This document shows positions 15,475-25,152 of a DNA stretch of 64,000 nucleotides, one piece after another (position 1 is the stretch's first letter; the number at the start of each line of letters is the position of its first letter). Origin of the DNA: JAMXLO01 sp963794185 (GTDB taxonomy: Bacteria > Pseudomonadota > Alphaproteobacteria > Acetobacterales > Acetobacteraceae). A program made the position numbers and the translations under genes. The notes beneath the pieces are model-generated. The model did not search any database, was not told where the DNA came from, and was given only the letters and a program-made list of their open reading frames with translations. The DNA lies in NCBI GenBank assembly GCA_963794185.1, contig CAWCDM010000071.1, forward strand, positions 3,877-67,876, in the 5' to 3' direction.

Positions 15475-16602
15475 ATGATCACTGGCATGCAGCTGTCCGC
15501 CTCCCTCGCCTGGCTGGTCGACGCGGCCGGTGCCGTGCGTGGTGCCGACCACTTCCTGGCGGCGCTCGGCGAGCAACTGATCGCCGATGGCCTGCCGCTC
15601 GCCGGCGGTGCCCTGACGCTGACGGCGCCGCATCCGATCATCGCCCGCCGCACCTGGTTGTGGCGGGCGGAAACCGGGCAGGTGATCGAAGGGCTGGGCT
15701 TTGGGCCGCTGGCCCCTGCCCGGCAGGGCCCAGGCCAGGGCCCAGGGCAGGGCGATGTCGGCCGCGACTGGCTCGCCGGCCTTGGCACTGGCGTGGTGCA
15801 GGAGGATGTCGCCAGCCTGGCGCCAGATAGCCCGGCTTCCGGCGGCCCGGTGCTCGGCTGGGCCGTCTTGCGGCCGCTCGCCGAGCGCGAAGCCGCGCTG
15901 CTGCATCAGGCCGCGCGTTTCGCCGCGGCGCCGCTCGCCCTGCTGGCCTCGCGGTCGACGCTCGCGGCACTGCTTGAAGCCTATCTCGGCCGGCGCAGCG
16001 CGGCGCAGGTGCTGGCCGGGCGGTTGCGGCGCGAGACCGGCGAGACCATCCGTGCGGTCCTGCTCTATGGCGATCTGCGCGGTTTCACCGCGCTGTCGGA
16101 GACCACGGCGCCTGAAACGGTGGTCGACGCACTCGACGCCTGGTTCGACCGCATCGCCGGCGCCGTTCACGCCTTCGGCGGCGAGGTGCTGAAATTCATC
16201 GGCGACGGCGTGCTGGCGATCTTCCCGATTGGCGGACAGCCCCCTTCGGTCGCCTGCGATGCCGCGCTGCGCGCCGTCAGCGCGGCCCGCGCCGGCATGG
16301 CCCATCTCGACCAGGCACGCGGCCGGCAAGGCCTGCCGGCCCTGCCCTTCGGCCTGGCCCTGCATCTCGGCGAAATGCTGTGGGGCAACATCGGCACCGC
16401 CGACCGGCTGGACTTCACTGCGATCGGCCCCTCGGTCAACCTGGTCAGCCGACTCGAAGGGCTGTGCCGGTCCCTCCGCCGCAGCGTGCTGGTCTCGGGC
16501 GCGGTTGCGGCGGAGGCGACAATGGCGCTGATCCCCCTGGGCGAGCACGCCTTGCGCGGCATCGCCGCGCCCTGCGCGGTCTTCACCCTGCCGGAGGAAT
16601 AA
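15475..16602 (+). CDS. Class III adenylate/guanylate cyclase
   Basis: About 375 residues. The N-terminal 170 form a sensor-like domain (SASLAWLVDAAGAVRGADHF) seen in single-subunit soluble alphaproteobacterial cyclases. It contains a Gly/Pro/Gln-rich insert (QGPGQGPGQGDVG). The catalytic domain has both metal-binding aspartates (LLYGDLRGFTALSE and LKFIGDGVLAIFP), the base-recognition region (TADRLDFTAIGPSVN), and the transition-state Asn/Arg (NLVSRLEGLCRSL). All key residues are present, so it should make cAMP (or cGMP) in the cytoplasm. The start is taken at the ATG at 15475; the one at 15487 is equally possible. Confidence 0.88.
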   Translation: MITGMQLSASLAWLVDAAGAVRGADHFLAALGEQLIADGLPLAGGALTLTAPHPIIARRTWLWRAETGQVIEGLGFGPLAPARQGPGQGPGQGDVGRDWLAGLGTGVVQEDVASLAPDSPASGGPVLGWAVLRPLAEREAALLHQAARFAAAPLALLASRSTLAALLEAYLGRRSAAQVLAGRLRRETGETIRAVLLYGDLRGFTALSETTAPETVVDALDAWFDRIAGAVHAFGGEVLKFIGDGVLAIFPIGGQPPSVACDAALRAVSAARAGMAHLDQARGRQGLPALPFGLALHLGEMLWGNIGTADRLDFTAIGPSVNLVSRLEGLCRSLRRSVLVSGAVAAEATMALIPLGEHALRGIAAPCAVFTLPEE

Positions 16603-16886
16603 GCTTCGCCGGGCACCCGATCGACCTCGGGCAGGCCGCCGCCTCCACACAAACCAACGCCCCCGCCCAATCAGATAGATGGCGGTCCGGCCTTTTCCGC
16701 GTCTCGCGTAACAGCCTGATGGGCGCCTGGCTCGCACTGCTGCCGCTCACCGTCTGAACGGCTGCGCTGGGAACCATCATGTGATTGATTTTCCTTTGGG
16801 GATTTAGGCCGGTTTACGCTCGAAGCGGGTGGCTTCGCTGCGCAACCCCAGGTAATTCCCCCACGCGCGATACGCGGCAATCGCGG
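16603..16886. other. Intergenic between convergent genes
   Basis: No gene or clear terminator was noticed between the cyclase (plus) and the broken methyltransferase (minus). Confidence 0.4.
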
Positions 16887-17500
16887 TCAGATGCGGACGC
16901 GGGCAGCAAAATGCCGTTCGAACTCCGCGCGCAACGCATCGGCCATGCCCGGCTTGATCTCGAAGCGAATTGCCGGGGGCTTGACGGCATAAAGGCCGAA
17001 ATCTATGGCGCGCACCACATTGAACAAGTGCCGTCTGGCATATGTCCGGTTGGGTTCGGGCATGTCCTTGAATTCAGGAAGACAATGGAATCTGTGCCAA
17101 CCCTTGGTGAACAGGATCGGGCTGTCTTCATTGGCGGAGGCCTTCAGCTTTCCGATTTCAAAAAAGCGAACGAGTGCTCACTGAAATGCTGCCTGTGATA
17201 GGGATTGACCAGGTTATATTCACTCAACGTAACATAAGGCACCTCGATCAGAAGCCGGGCGCCATGCTGCAATACCCGCCAAATCTCGCCTAGGGCAAAC
17301 AGGTAATTTTCGAAATGTTCCAGTGCATGGTAGGAAAATACGCAATCAGCGCTGTTGTCCTCGAATGGCAGCCTGTTTCGGTTCAAGTCCAGGCACAGAT
17401 CGCCACCTCGTATTTGGTCGATGTTCACAAATCCATCGTTCTCCAACCGCACCGCGTCAGCCGCATGTTGAACAATCTCCAAGGAGCCACGGTTCTTCAT
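16887..17500 (-). pseudogene. SAM-dependent methyltransferase, frameshift at a T6 run
   Basis: The N-terminal 118 codons read as a class I methyltransferase (VNIDQIRGGDLCLDLNRNRL, DNSADCVFSYHALEHFEN, GARLLIEVPYVTLSEYNLV, HRQHFSEHSFAF). The frame then stops after LKSES. Shifting by one base at a run of six T's gives a sensible continuation (FFEIGKLKASANEDSPILF, then FERHFAARVRI) to a stop at 16887. One missing T is the simplest explanation: a real mutation, a homopolymer sequencing error or, less likely, programmed frameshifting. The family acts on small molecules, often sugars. The glycosyl-metabolism genes nearby fit but are not adjacent. Confidence 0.7.
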
Positions 17501-17507
17501 CGGGTGC

Positions 17508-17680
17508 CGAGCGGATATGAGGTTGCGGATCCGGATGATGCCTGGCTGCTGGCGCTGGCCGACACGGCGTGCGCCGATTACGTGGTGACAGGCGACAAGA
17601 GGTCCGGGCTGCTGGCCGAGCGCCGTATCGGAATCGCCCGCATATTGACCGCCGCCGCGTTCTGCAAGGTCTTCGAATGA
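17508..17680 (+). pseudogene. PIN-domain toxin C-terminal fragment
   Basis: About 57 codons carry the C-terminal catalytic part of a PIN nuclease (VADPDDAWLLALADTACADY, then VVTGDKRSGLL, then RILTAAAFC). The N-terminal half with the first Asp is absent, and the frame upstream is antisense to the methyltransferase gene. It is a toxin-antitoxin remnant, a different lineage from the one at 7211. Confidence 0.65.
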
Positions 17681-17758
17681 TTCGTGACCAGGATAAGCGT
17701 CGCTGCTCGAAGGCTGAGCTTGCGGCCGATAGGGCGGTCGAAGGCGACTTCTGCCAAA

Positions 17759-18025
17759 TCAGGGAAACGAGAATACGCTGAACAACGACGTGCCAACACC
17801 CTGTGGGCGGGAGCCATTGGCCTGAGCCGCCGCACCATTATTCTGAGCCGCGAGGACGCGGGCGGGATCGGCCTGCCGGTGTGCCTGGATTGCCGCCTGC
17901 TGCTGCGCCTGGACCGTGGTGAACAGCGTGGGCGCAGACTGGCCGTCGCCGTCGCCGGCGTAGGCGGTCCCGATGCCAAGGCTGATCACCATCGCGGCGG
18001 CGCGAAGCACGAAAATGATTTTCAT
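17759..18025 (-). CDS. Small secreted protein, AGDG family paralogue
   Basis: 88 residues with a signal peptide (AAAMVISLGIGTAYA, cleavage after AYA). The mature part starts GDGDGQ, is rich in Gln and Ala (QAQQQAAIQAHRQADPARV), and ends VGTSLFSVFSFP. Signal peptide, GDG start and the NNGAAAQANG-type tail parallel the protein at 11641-11909. GTGAGACC precedes the ATG ending at 18025. Confidence 0.7.
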   Translation of the reverse strand: MKIIFVLRAAAMVISLGIGTAYAGDGDGQSAPTLFTTVQAQQQAAIQAHRQADPARVLAAQNNGAAAQANGSRPQGVGTSLFSVFSFP

Positions 18026-18212
18026 GGTCTCACTTCTCGTTGGCTGACGTCAGGGTGCCACTGCCGATCGCGCCGCGATCTGAAATGCTTCACATCGCCT
18101 GGCGGTCCATCACCTGGCCACGCGGCCTTGGCGGCGCCGGCTTGGATTTTCTGGCAGTCCATTGGCCGAAAGATCCGGCCGCCACCCCTGTCGGTCGGCA
18201 CTACGGCAGCGA

Positions 18213-18413
18213 TCACCACATGCGCAAGTGGGCAGGAGTGATCGACCAGCCGGGAGCCGCGCCGGCTTCCGTGATCGACCAACCGGCTTCCGGTGCGGCT
18301 TCTTCCATTGTCAGTTGTTCCTGTTGGGACTGCCGCAATGCGACCGCCGCGGTGCCCCAGACGATGGCGGTGACGGCCGTGACGGCCAGAGCGGCGAAGA
18401 TGAACAGCGCCAT
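18213..18413 (-). CDS. Small membrane protein, MALF paralogue
   Basis: An N-terminal membrane segment (LFIFAALAVTAVTAIVWGT) followed by RQSQQEQLTMEEA, which matches the paralogue at 10964-11200 (WGT, RQS, LTM-E in the same order). The last 20 residues contain a duplicated GWSIT motif. It lies next to the second AGDG secreted gene, repeating the arrangement at 11 kb. Confidence 0.55.
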   Translation of the reverse strand: MALFIFAALAVTAVTAIVWGTAAVALRQSQQEQLTMEEAAPEAGWSITEAGAAPGWSITPAHLRMW

Positions 18414-18653
18414 GGGGCTATCCTTCCATCAGTCCTGCTGACAGGCAGAGACTGCACCGAATGGAGGCGCCACACTGTGAATCGATTCACCGCGCCGACA
18501 GTCACGGCGGCGTGAAGTTTGGGCGTCTGTGGCTGTGGTGTTTGCGTGCCATTGGGACGGTCTGGCAGCCTGTCGGACTTAACGCGACGCGGTTTTCTAC
18601 CGTAGAATCGGGGAAGTGATTCGCTCCGTTGTCAGACAGAGACATTGCACTGC

Positions 18654-19580
18654 ATGAGCAACTTCCGCCCGATTGACCGCGACACTGGCTTCCTTCTGCC
18701 GCCTTCGGTGGACGATTGGCTGCCAGACAAACACCTGGCGCGCTTCGTGGTTGAGGTGATCGACGGCCTTGAGCTGAGCGGGATGTGCAAGAGCTACCGC
18801 GGTACGGGCTCGGCCTGCTACCACCCGGCGCTGCTGCTAGGCGTCCTGGTTTACGGCTATGCCACTGGCGTGTTCTCCAGCCGCAAGCTAGAACGCGCAA
18901 CATATGACAGCGTGGCGTTCCGCTTCATTGCCGCGAACGACCATCCGGACCACGACACCATTGCCACGTTCCGACGGCGCTTTCTGCCACAGATCGAGGC
19001 GCTGTTCGTGCAAGTGCTGCTGTTGGCACGCGAGATCGGTGTGCTGAAGCTGGGCACAGTTGCGCTGGATGGGACGAAGATCCACGCGAATGCCAGCCGG
19101 CACTTGGCGCTGTCGTATGAACACGCCGGGAAGGTGGAGGCACAGCTGAAGGCCGAAGTGGCGGAGCTGCTCGCGAAGGCCGAGGCGGCGGACCAGGCCG
19201 ATATTCCGGACGGCATGTCGATCCCTGCTGAACTGGCGCGTCGCGAAGTCCGTTTACGCAAGCTGGCGGCACGCGAGAGCGAAGATCGAAGCGCGGGCGC
19301 GTGAGCGTTTCGTGGGAGCGGCCAAGCATGCCCCTGCGAAGGCGGGGGACAGCGGCGACCGGCAAGAAGCCCAGCGGCCGCGTGCCGCCGCCGCCGGTCG
19401 CTGCGCCACTGCCGAGCGATCAGATCAATCTGACCGACGAGGAAAGCCGGATCATGCCGGCGGCCGGCGGCGGTTTCGAGCAGTGCTACAACGCGCAGGC
19501 GGCGGTGACCGCGGGCAGCCTGCTGGTGGTGGCTGCCGATGTTGTGCAGGCACCGAACGACAAGCAACAGCTTGCACCTG
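18654..19580 (+). pseudogene. IS1182-family transposase, truncated and frameshifted
   Basis: The N-terminal 217 codons are typical IS1182 transposase: FRPIDRDTGFLLPPSVDDWL, the ACYHPALLLGVLVYGYATG block, FRFIAANDHPDHDTIATFR, and the catalytic Asp region VALDGTKIHANASRH. Frames change near 19280 and 19350, after which INLTDEESRIM, GFEQCYNAQAAV and APNDKQQLAP follow. The sequence then breaks at about 19580, so the C-terminal catalytic region is missing. A non-functional IS remnant. Confidence 0.85.
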
Positions 19581-19779
19581 TCCGCCAACAACGCATCCGG
19601 CTGGCCAAGTTCGTCGGGCAGCGCAGCGAGTTTGTCCAGCATGGAATTGCGGAAAGTCGAGCAGAGGCTATCGTAATCTGGGAAGGTCTGCCGCAGACGA
19701 TTCTCCTCATAGAATATTCGCTGAACCTGAAACGCACCGTGAACCAGGAACAATACCAACGTCATAGGAGAATAGTATT
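19581..19779 (-). pseudogene. Inverted IS1182 scrap joined to a possible ICMT-like fragment
   Basis: Read on the minus strand, 19653 down to 19581 encodes MLDKLAALPDELGQPDALLA, which is what an IS1182 transposase should contain right after APNDKQQLAP. Here it is present in the opposite orientation. Upstream of it on the minus strand (19765-19654) is a frame reading LVHGAFQVQRIFYEENRLRQ, then FPDYDSLCSTFR, which resembles the C-terminus of isoprenylcysteine carboxyl methyltransferase-type proteins. The two are joined head to head with the plus-strand transposase remnant. The ICMT resemblance is weak. Confidence 0.45.
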
Positions 19780-21249
19780 GGGAGTGTCCAGCGAATGGGG
19801 GGATCATGCCGCGTTGGCTAACCGCTCGTTCTGGTTGGCATGCGGCTGAAATCGGTGGCCCAATCCAGAGCCGAGCGTTCCATTGTAGACCGCGCAGCGA
19901 ACCTGAAGCAGGAGATCAGCACCTCTTCGGGACCAGCGCATCTGCTGCGATTTGTTCATTCGCCGATTGACGAGAAAGTTTGCGGTTCCTTCTGTAATCG
20001 AAGTTCCGACACGCAGACCGGCACGGTATCGCTTGGCGTAGTTGATGAGCCAACTACTCTGGCCTCTGAGATAACGGTCGACGTCAAGCAGTGCGTGCCA
20101 CAGCCTGCGCGAAGGCGCGCTCCTCGTGTGTTGGCCGCGTTCATCCTTGTAAACATGCATGACCTTGCGGACCCGGTCGATGCTGCGCCTGGCATTCTTC
20201 GCCTTGCCGTTCCAAATGCGCCAGCGCAGACGTTCGACCTCGTCGACGATTACGGACTTTGCTTGCATCCTGCCGGGATTGTCGGTCGGCAACCCGCCTG
20301 CTGTCTGCGCCGCGTGCTGGATCCGCATTGCGATGTGGAACCAATCGAGGAAGGGTGGCGTCGTGATACCGGCATCGACAAGGATAGACCGAAGACCGGG
20401 ACAGCCGTCGGTGAACGCGGTCACTTCGGTGTCGTCGGTTCGGCCAACGGCGCGAAGGCTCTGTCGGATCAGCGTCGAGATGTCGGTGTCAGCCTTGGCG
20501 ACTGCTCCGAACACCTGCCGACCTCCGCTCGCAGTTTCGACATTGCCGACGCGCACCTCCAGGTGACGTTCGCCCTCTTCGCGGCTGCGGATGAACGTCG
20601 AATCCACGCTGACAGTGATCACTGCTGCCGCAGTTGTTGGCTGGTCAGAGGTTGCAATTCCAAGCTGCGCGCCGATCCGCAGCGTATGGTTGCGCAATGT
20701 CTCAGGGCTCCGACCGGCGTCAATGGGTAGCAGATGTTGCAGGACGCCAGAAGCGACGCGATAGGTCATCAGGGCGGAAAGATGGGCCTGCAGTTCGTCC
20801 AGCTCAGGTGTCGATCGGCAACGCGATGGCCAACCGACGCTCGTCTCGATGCGATTGCAGGCGGTGCATCGAAACCTGGGAAGCGGCACCGTCACTGCGC
20901 CAAACAGCGTCGCTATGCGATGGCTCCGCCAGTCCTTCAGATGGCATTTTCCGCTGCAGGCCGAGCAGCACGGCCGCTGCAGCCCATGGCTGTCGGCTTG
21001 CGCGGAAACGACCGCTCGTTGAACGCTCGCCAGAAGCTGCTTCGCTTCGGGCAAGGTCAATCCCAGGTCAGCAATATCGCCAAGACCTTCCGGCCGGCAG
21101 ATCTCTATCAGATCGGTGCTCAGGCAGCGGGCATCACCCTCTGTCGCAATCAACCGCAACACCCATCGCATCCCCGTTCCCCCGGTCGGCTATCGACCCG
21201 ACCGACCGTACCCCCTGTGTCGTCATACCCCCATTCTCTGGACACTCCC
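19780..21249 (-). mobile_element. ISKra4-family insertion sequence, copy A
   Basis: A 1470-bp element with terminal inverted repeats (left GGGAGTGTCCAGCGAATGGG; right end reads inward GGGAGTGTCCAGAGAATGGG). It contains one full-length transposase gene on the minus strand. No target duplication is evident. A second copy in the opposite orientation lies at 47555-49023. Both have the same 56-bp sequence starting 20 bases from their right end (21270-21325 here). Confidence 0.9.
19804..21171 (-). CDS. ISKra4-family transposase, copy A
   Basis: 455 residues, intact. The N-terminus has a zinc-ribbon-like set of Cys pairs (CCSACSGKCHLKDW and FRCTACNRIETSVGWPSRC). The catalytic core includes VITVSVDSTFIRSREEGER and the DGCPGLRSILVDAG block, then DWFHIAMRIQHAAQTA. 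The C-terminus has SITEGTANFLVNRRMNK. This is the usual layout and length for ISKra4 transposases. It differs from copy B at a small number of residues. Confidence 0.88.
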   Translation of the reverse strand: MRWVLRLIATEGDARCLSTDLIEICRPEGLGDIADLGLTLPEAKQLLASVQRAVVSAQADSHGLQRPCCSACSGKCHLKDWRSHRIATLFGAVTVPLPRFRCTACNRIETSVGWPSRCRSTPELDELQAHLSALMTYRVASGVLQHLLPIDAGRSPETLRNHTLRIGAQLGIATSDQPTTAAAVITVSVDSTFIRSREEGERHLEVRVGNVETASGGRQVFGAVAKADTDISTLIRQSLRAVGRTDDTEVTAFTDGCPGLRSILVDAGITTPPFLDWFHIAMRIQHAAQTAGGLPTDNPGRMQAKSVIVDEVERLRWRIWNGKAKNARRSIDRVRKVMHVYKDERGQHTRSAPSRRLWHALLDVDRYLRGQSSWLINYAKRYRAGLRVGTSITEGTANFLVNRRMNKSQQMRWSRRGADLLLQVRCAVYNGTLGSGLGHRFQPHANQNERLANAA

Positions 21250-21275
21250 TTGAGCTATGCGCTAACCAATTGAAA

Positions 21276-21790
21276 TCACTCAAATTCCTTAGCGTCACTT
21301 TCTGCATGCCGGGGACGAGAACCCCCAGTGGCACGCTTCGTATGGGGTCGGCCATGATGACCTCGCGCGCCGCCCTTGGTGCCACGCTCACGCACCCCGA
21401 GAATGTATTCCAATCCTCGCTGCTCCAGAGCGGGGATGGCGGCGGCGGCGCCCTCGCCCTCAAAATACAGCGAGGTGGTATCCATGAACGCGACCGAAAG
21501 ATCCGTGAGCAACGAGCGTCGACGGGCCAACTGGCGCCCCTCGACGAGATCCTTGATACAGCGCGCAACCAAGGTTCGGCCTTCCTGATCGACCGCGGGC
21601 AATTCCTCGCCAAGCCAGGCCATGGCACGGTAGAGGTGATGGAGTTGCGGGCCATCGACACCCTCGATGCGGCAGTCGCCGCGCCATTGGTCGCAGACGC
21701 GGTCGGAGTTGGAGATCATCAGCCGGTGCAGGACGGTGAGGACGACGGCGCGCTCGACGGAGGTTGCCCGCTCCGGCCATGCGGCTTGAC
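21276..21790 (-). pseudogene. IS1634/IS4-like transposase fragment
   Basis: The frame reads LYRAMAWLGEELPAVDQE, then RCIKDLVEGRQLARRRSLL, and the catalytic-Asp region VAFMDTTSLYFEGEG typical of IS1634-type DDE transposases. It then jumps to a C-terminal scrap (LEYILGVRERGTKGG and further) with the middle deleted. Start and end are missing. It lies directly beside ISKra4 copy A. Confidence 0.7.
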
Positions 21791-21934
21791 TGCAGCTGGA
21801 TCATTATGCTGTTTACGGTGGCTGATCCCATTGTCATTCAGCATAGCAAGGGTATGGTTTCTTACGCGCATCGGTCGTGGCAAACTGCCATTCGACTTCC
21901 GCTATCGCGACGCGCCATCGCTCCGCCGGGGTCT

Positions 21935-22125
21935 GATGCCACATCACGCGCAAAGGGATCGTGCCGGAACTCGCGCTCCGGGCCGTGCAACGCCTGCCAG
22001 GTTCGCACCCGGCGCTCCAGGGTGCGGCGCGTGCCTGCGATGACGACGCCGCATCGCGGCGATGCTGACCGGGCGCAGACCGGGCACCGACTTCAGCATG
22101 GGGACAATCTCACTATAATCTCATG
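21935..22125 (-). pseudogene. IS21 istA fragment
   Basis: About 190 bases match the plus-strand sequence 46075-46235 inside the complete istA gene: the shared stretch around CACCCGGCGCTCCAGGGTGC, and on the minus strand a reading close to EIVPMLKSVPGLRPVSI. It corresponds to the N-terminal region of IstA. No other part of the element remains. Confidence 0.7.
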
Positions 22126-22479
22126 ACTGGACGATGCAGATGGTGCCATGCAGCAACAGGGCGCCACACCACGACAACCGCCGGCTCCAAGTGTTTTTGC
22201 CAGGCTCGGAAGCGAGTGCCGGTCTGGCGTCAGTTCGGGCAGGTTGGACCGGCGGTCTTCCGCTACGTTGAGGGGTGGCATATTCCTACATAGTGCCGCA
22301 TCGGTACCGCCTGCTCTGACCGATTGTCTGCGTGGACAAACCTATCATGCAACATATTATAGCATCTGAGCTTAACATCCACTGCCGAGCTGGTCAGGCG
22401 CCTTCTGTGACCCGCGGGAGTTCCAATAATTTGGCCGGCCGGCAACGTGGCGGAGACGAGATAGCAGAGTGACATCCTG
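22126..22479. other. Upstream region of the glycosyltransferase gene
   Basis: About 350 bases without a recognisable gene. Part of it (22320-22375, with CATGCAACATATTATAGCAT) is clearly AT-richer than the surroundings, as expected for a promoter of the plus-strand gene at 22480. Confidence 0.4.
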
Positions 22480-25152
22480 ATGCAATCCTCTCATTCTCCA
22501 ACCTCGTTCTCGCCCAAAGTCATGATCATTGTTGATCCTTGCGTGCGGGATTTCGTTGGCCATCACTTGGAATACAACGAAGCGCTCGTTCAGGCAGCAG
22601 AGCTGAACGGGATGACGGCGGTCACGTTGGGCCCCCGCGACATGCCTGACGAGGTCCAGAGGCGAATCAATGGCGTAAGATGTTTTTCGCACGACATCTG
22701 GAAGCGCTTTCCGGCGCTGGCCGAGAAGTCGCCGCTGCTCGAAGTTTTTTGGTCGAAATCTCATTCATTTCGTCGATATCTGCGGCGGGTTGCGACAGAG
22801 TTGGCGTGCGCGCCCTCGGCAGACCGCGCAGACGAAGGATGGCGTGATCTTCGTCACCATGCTGACCCTGCATCAATTGGTTGCTTGGTCGTGGTTTGCC
22901 GCCCTGTTCGGCAATCGGCATCGCCCGATTGTCCTCCGCCTAGGGTATGAACCGAGCTATTGCCAGGGGCCAGCAGCCGATCTGACTTTCCGTTTGATCG
23001 AATGGGCGGTGCGGCGTGGCAGGGTGCGGCTGGCGTCTGACAGTGCACGCATGGCACAGGCGTACACGAAACTCACCTTCGCCCCAATCGACGTTTTTCC
23101 CATCCCGCTTACCGGCAGGCAGCCGGCCGAATGCGACGGCCGCCCCGCGTTGCGGCCAAAAGGGCCCCCACAAGACCCCTTCAACAGGTCGAGCGACGCC
23201 GCGCACCGGGTCCGATTTCGTAAGCCTGGGCGAGGCACGCAGCGAGAAGGGCATTTTCGATCTCATCGCGGCAATCATCGCGCTGGAGGAATTGGGGAAG
23301 GCTGATGGCCTCTCCTTCGTTATTCAATGCAATACAAAGGATCCGACGATCGATAGGGCCTGTGGCGATCTGGCACGGCGCAAGTTCGACTCCGTCATGC
23401 TGGTTCGTACACCGTTACGGAGCGACCAGTACAAGGCGCTCCTGGCCGGCGCTGACGCCGTGCTGCTGCCTTATACCCGGCACGTCTACGGAGCGCGCAG
23501 TTCCGGCGTATTCATCGAGGCGGCCGGTGCCGGCAAGCCATTGATCGTCACGGCGGATACCTGGATGAGCGACGAGCTCAATCGGTTTGGCGCTGGTATC
23601 ACATGCCCGGAGCGCGATCCTACTGCGCTGGCCCAGGCGATTTTCGATCTCGCCGCGATTTTTCCCGATAACCAGCGCGCCGCCCTGGCGAAAAAACCGA
23701 CTTGCCTCGATTGGCACAGCCCCAAGGCCCTGATCGAAGTGCTGACGTGTAGACGTCCGCCGGAGGTCTCACCACGTACTGAAATACGCGTCGGTGTGCT
23801 CTACCCGTGGGGCGACATCCTGCAGCGCCGCGCCGGCGCCAGCGTGCGAACCAACCTGATGGTTGATTTCCTGCGCGACCATGTGGACCGCATCCGAGTC
23901 CTGCAGGAAGGGAAGACGCCGACAAGAGAAGACGGGATCGTGCGGTACCAATCAGTCGAGATCGGCGAACGCAGGCCGATCTTCCGCTGGCTGTTCCAGA
24001 CGCGCTGGGGGCTCGCCTGTCGCGGGGCGCAGGCCGACTCGTCCATTTATCTATGGTACCACTTGCGACATAGAGGCGATCGGCAGTTCCGGTTGCGAAT
24101 TCACGAATTGGTCCGTTGGGCAGACGTCGTGATGCTGGAATACCCGTTCTGGGGCGACGTCGTGACAGCGGCGTGCCGTCTCCATGGCAAGCGACTGGTG
24201 CTCACGCATCACGACATCATGCATCTCGTTGCCGCGGACTGTCGGCCGTTATGCCGTGCGCTGCGTCGCTATGACGTCGCCTGGTCGCAAGCAGCCGATG
24301 CGACGGTGACCGTGACCGAGGAGGATCGCCTGACACTTGCTGCCCTGGGCGTCCCGTCGGTCGAGATCCGCATGCCGGTGGACATCGCTGGTCTTGCCCC
24401 TTTGGCAGATGGCCGATCGAGGCAGCTGCTAAGGGAACTCTATGGCATCGATCTCGGGACCTCACGTGTTGGTTTGTTCGTCGGTAGCACGCACATCCCG
24501 AATTGCAATGCCGCGGCCGAACTGCGTCGACTTGCACTAAGTGCCCGTGAACAGGTCGCGGGCGATGCCCTGCTTCTTGTCGTTGCTGGCGGTTGCGCCG
24601 AGCCGGAGCGGCACAGCAATTTCATCGCGCTTGGCAGTGTCGATGACGTGGCATTGCGGTTGTTGTACGATGCTACCGATGTCGTGCTGCTTCCGCTGAA
24701 GCAGGGCCTCGGCGCCTCGATCAAGACGATCGAGGCGATGGCCACCGGTAAGCCTGTAATTGGCACCACCCTCAGCTTCCGTGGGTATCCGGTCGTCTCA
24801 GGGCGCGACTGCATCGTTGAAGACGTGGTCGAGCGCTTTCCCGACCGGATCCGGGGACTGCTCGCAGTCCCCAGCCTGCCCGAGACAATGGGCACCGCGG
24901 CGCGTGCTTTTGCCGAGGATTACGACTATCACCGCGTGAACGCGCCCTACTTACCTTTGATGGGCCTACCTGACGATGCGACAATACACTCGGCTGTCAC
25001 CAATGATCCGCCACAAGCGATCGCGTACAGAGCGTCCTTGTTGCGGACGCTCGGACAAAAGATAGCGGAGCACGGGGCGGCCGATCCCGAACTCGTCGCG
25101 TTTGCCCGGGATGCGCTTGCAAGATGTGGACTGACGCGCGATTCGGTACCTG
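22480..25152 (+). pseudogene. Double-domain glycosyltransferase, frameshifted
   Basis: Two glycosyltransferase-like domains follow one another. Domain 1: KVMIIVDPCVRDFVGHHLEY (frame 1), then FVTMLTLHQLVAWSWFAALF (frame 2), then DFVSLGEARSEKGIFDLIAA and SSGVFIEAAGAGKPLIVTAD (frame 3). This is a GT4-type pattern with a Glu-containing acceptor region. Domain 2, in frame 3 (from about 23770), holds TEIRVGVLYPWGDILQRRAG, VGLFVGSTHIPNCNAA and GASIKTIEAMATGKPVIG, again GT-B fold. Two frame changes (near 22790 and 23200) split domain 1, and a third near 25150 separates the TPR gene. It probably built a surface polysaccharide before it broke. Confidence 0.75.

Noticed and set aside
15454..16737. Long minus-strand open frame (427 codons) opposite the adenylate cyclase
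   Set aside because: The plus strand encodes a cyclase with all catalytic motifs; the minus frame is Arg/Gly-rich low-complexity, as expected from antisense of GC-rich coding DNA.
18645..19304. Functional IS1182 transposase
   Set aside because: The C-terminal third is missing and two frame changes are needed, so it is a remnant.
18857..19807. Minus-strand frame of 316 codons
   Set aside because: Mostly antisense to the IS1182 transposase; only its first 70 or so codons hold meaningful sequence, reported as fragments.
19840..22043. Long plus-strand frames over ISKra4 copy A
   Set aside because: The minus strand carries the complete transposase with conserved motifs. The plus frames are antisense shadows and continue through an IS1634 fragment.
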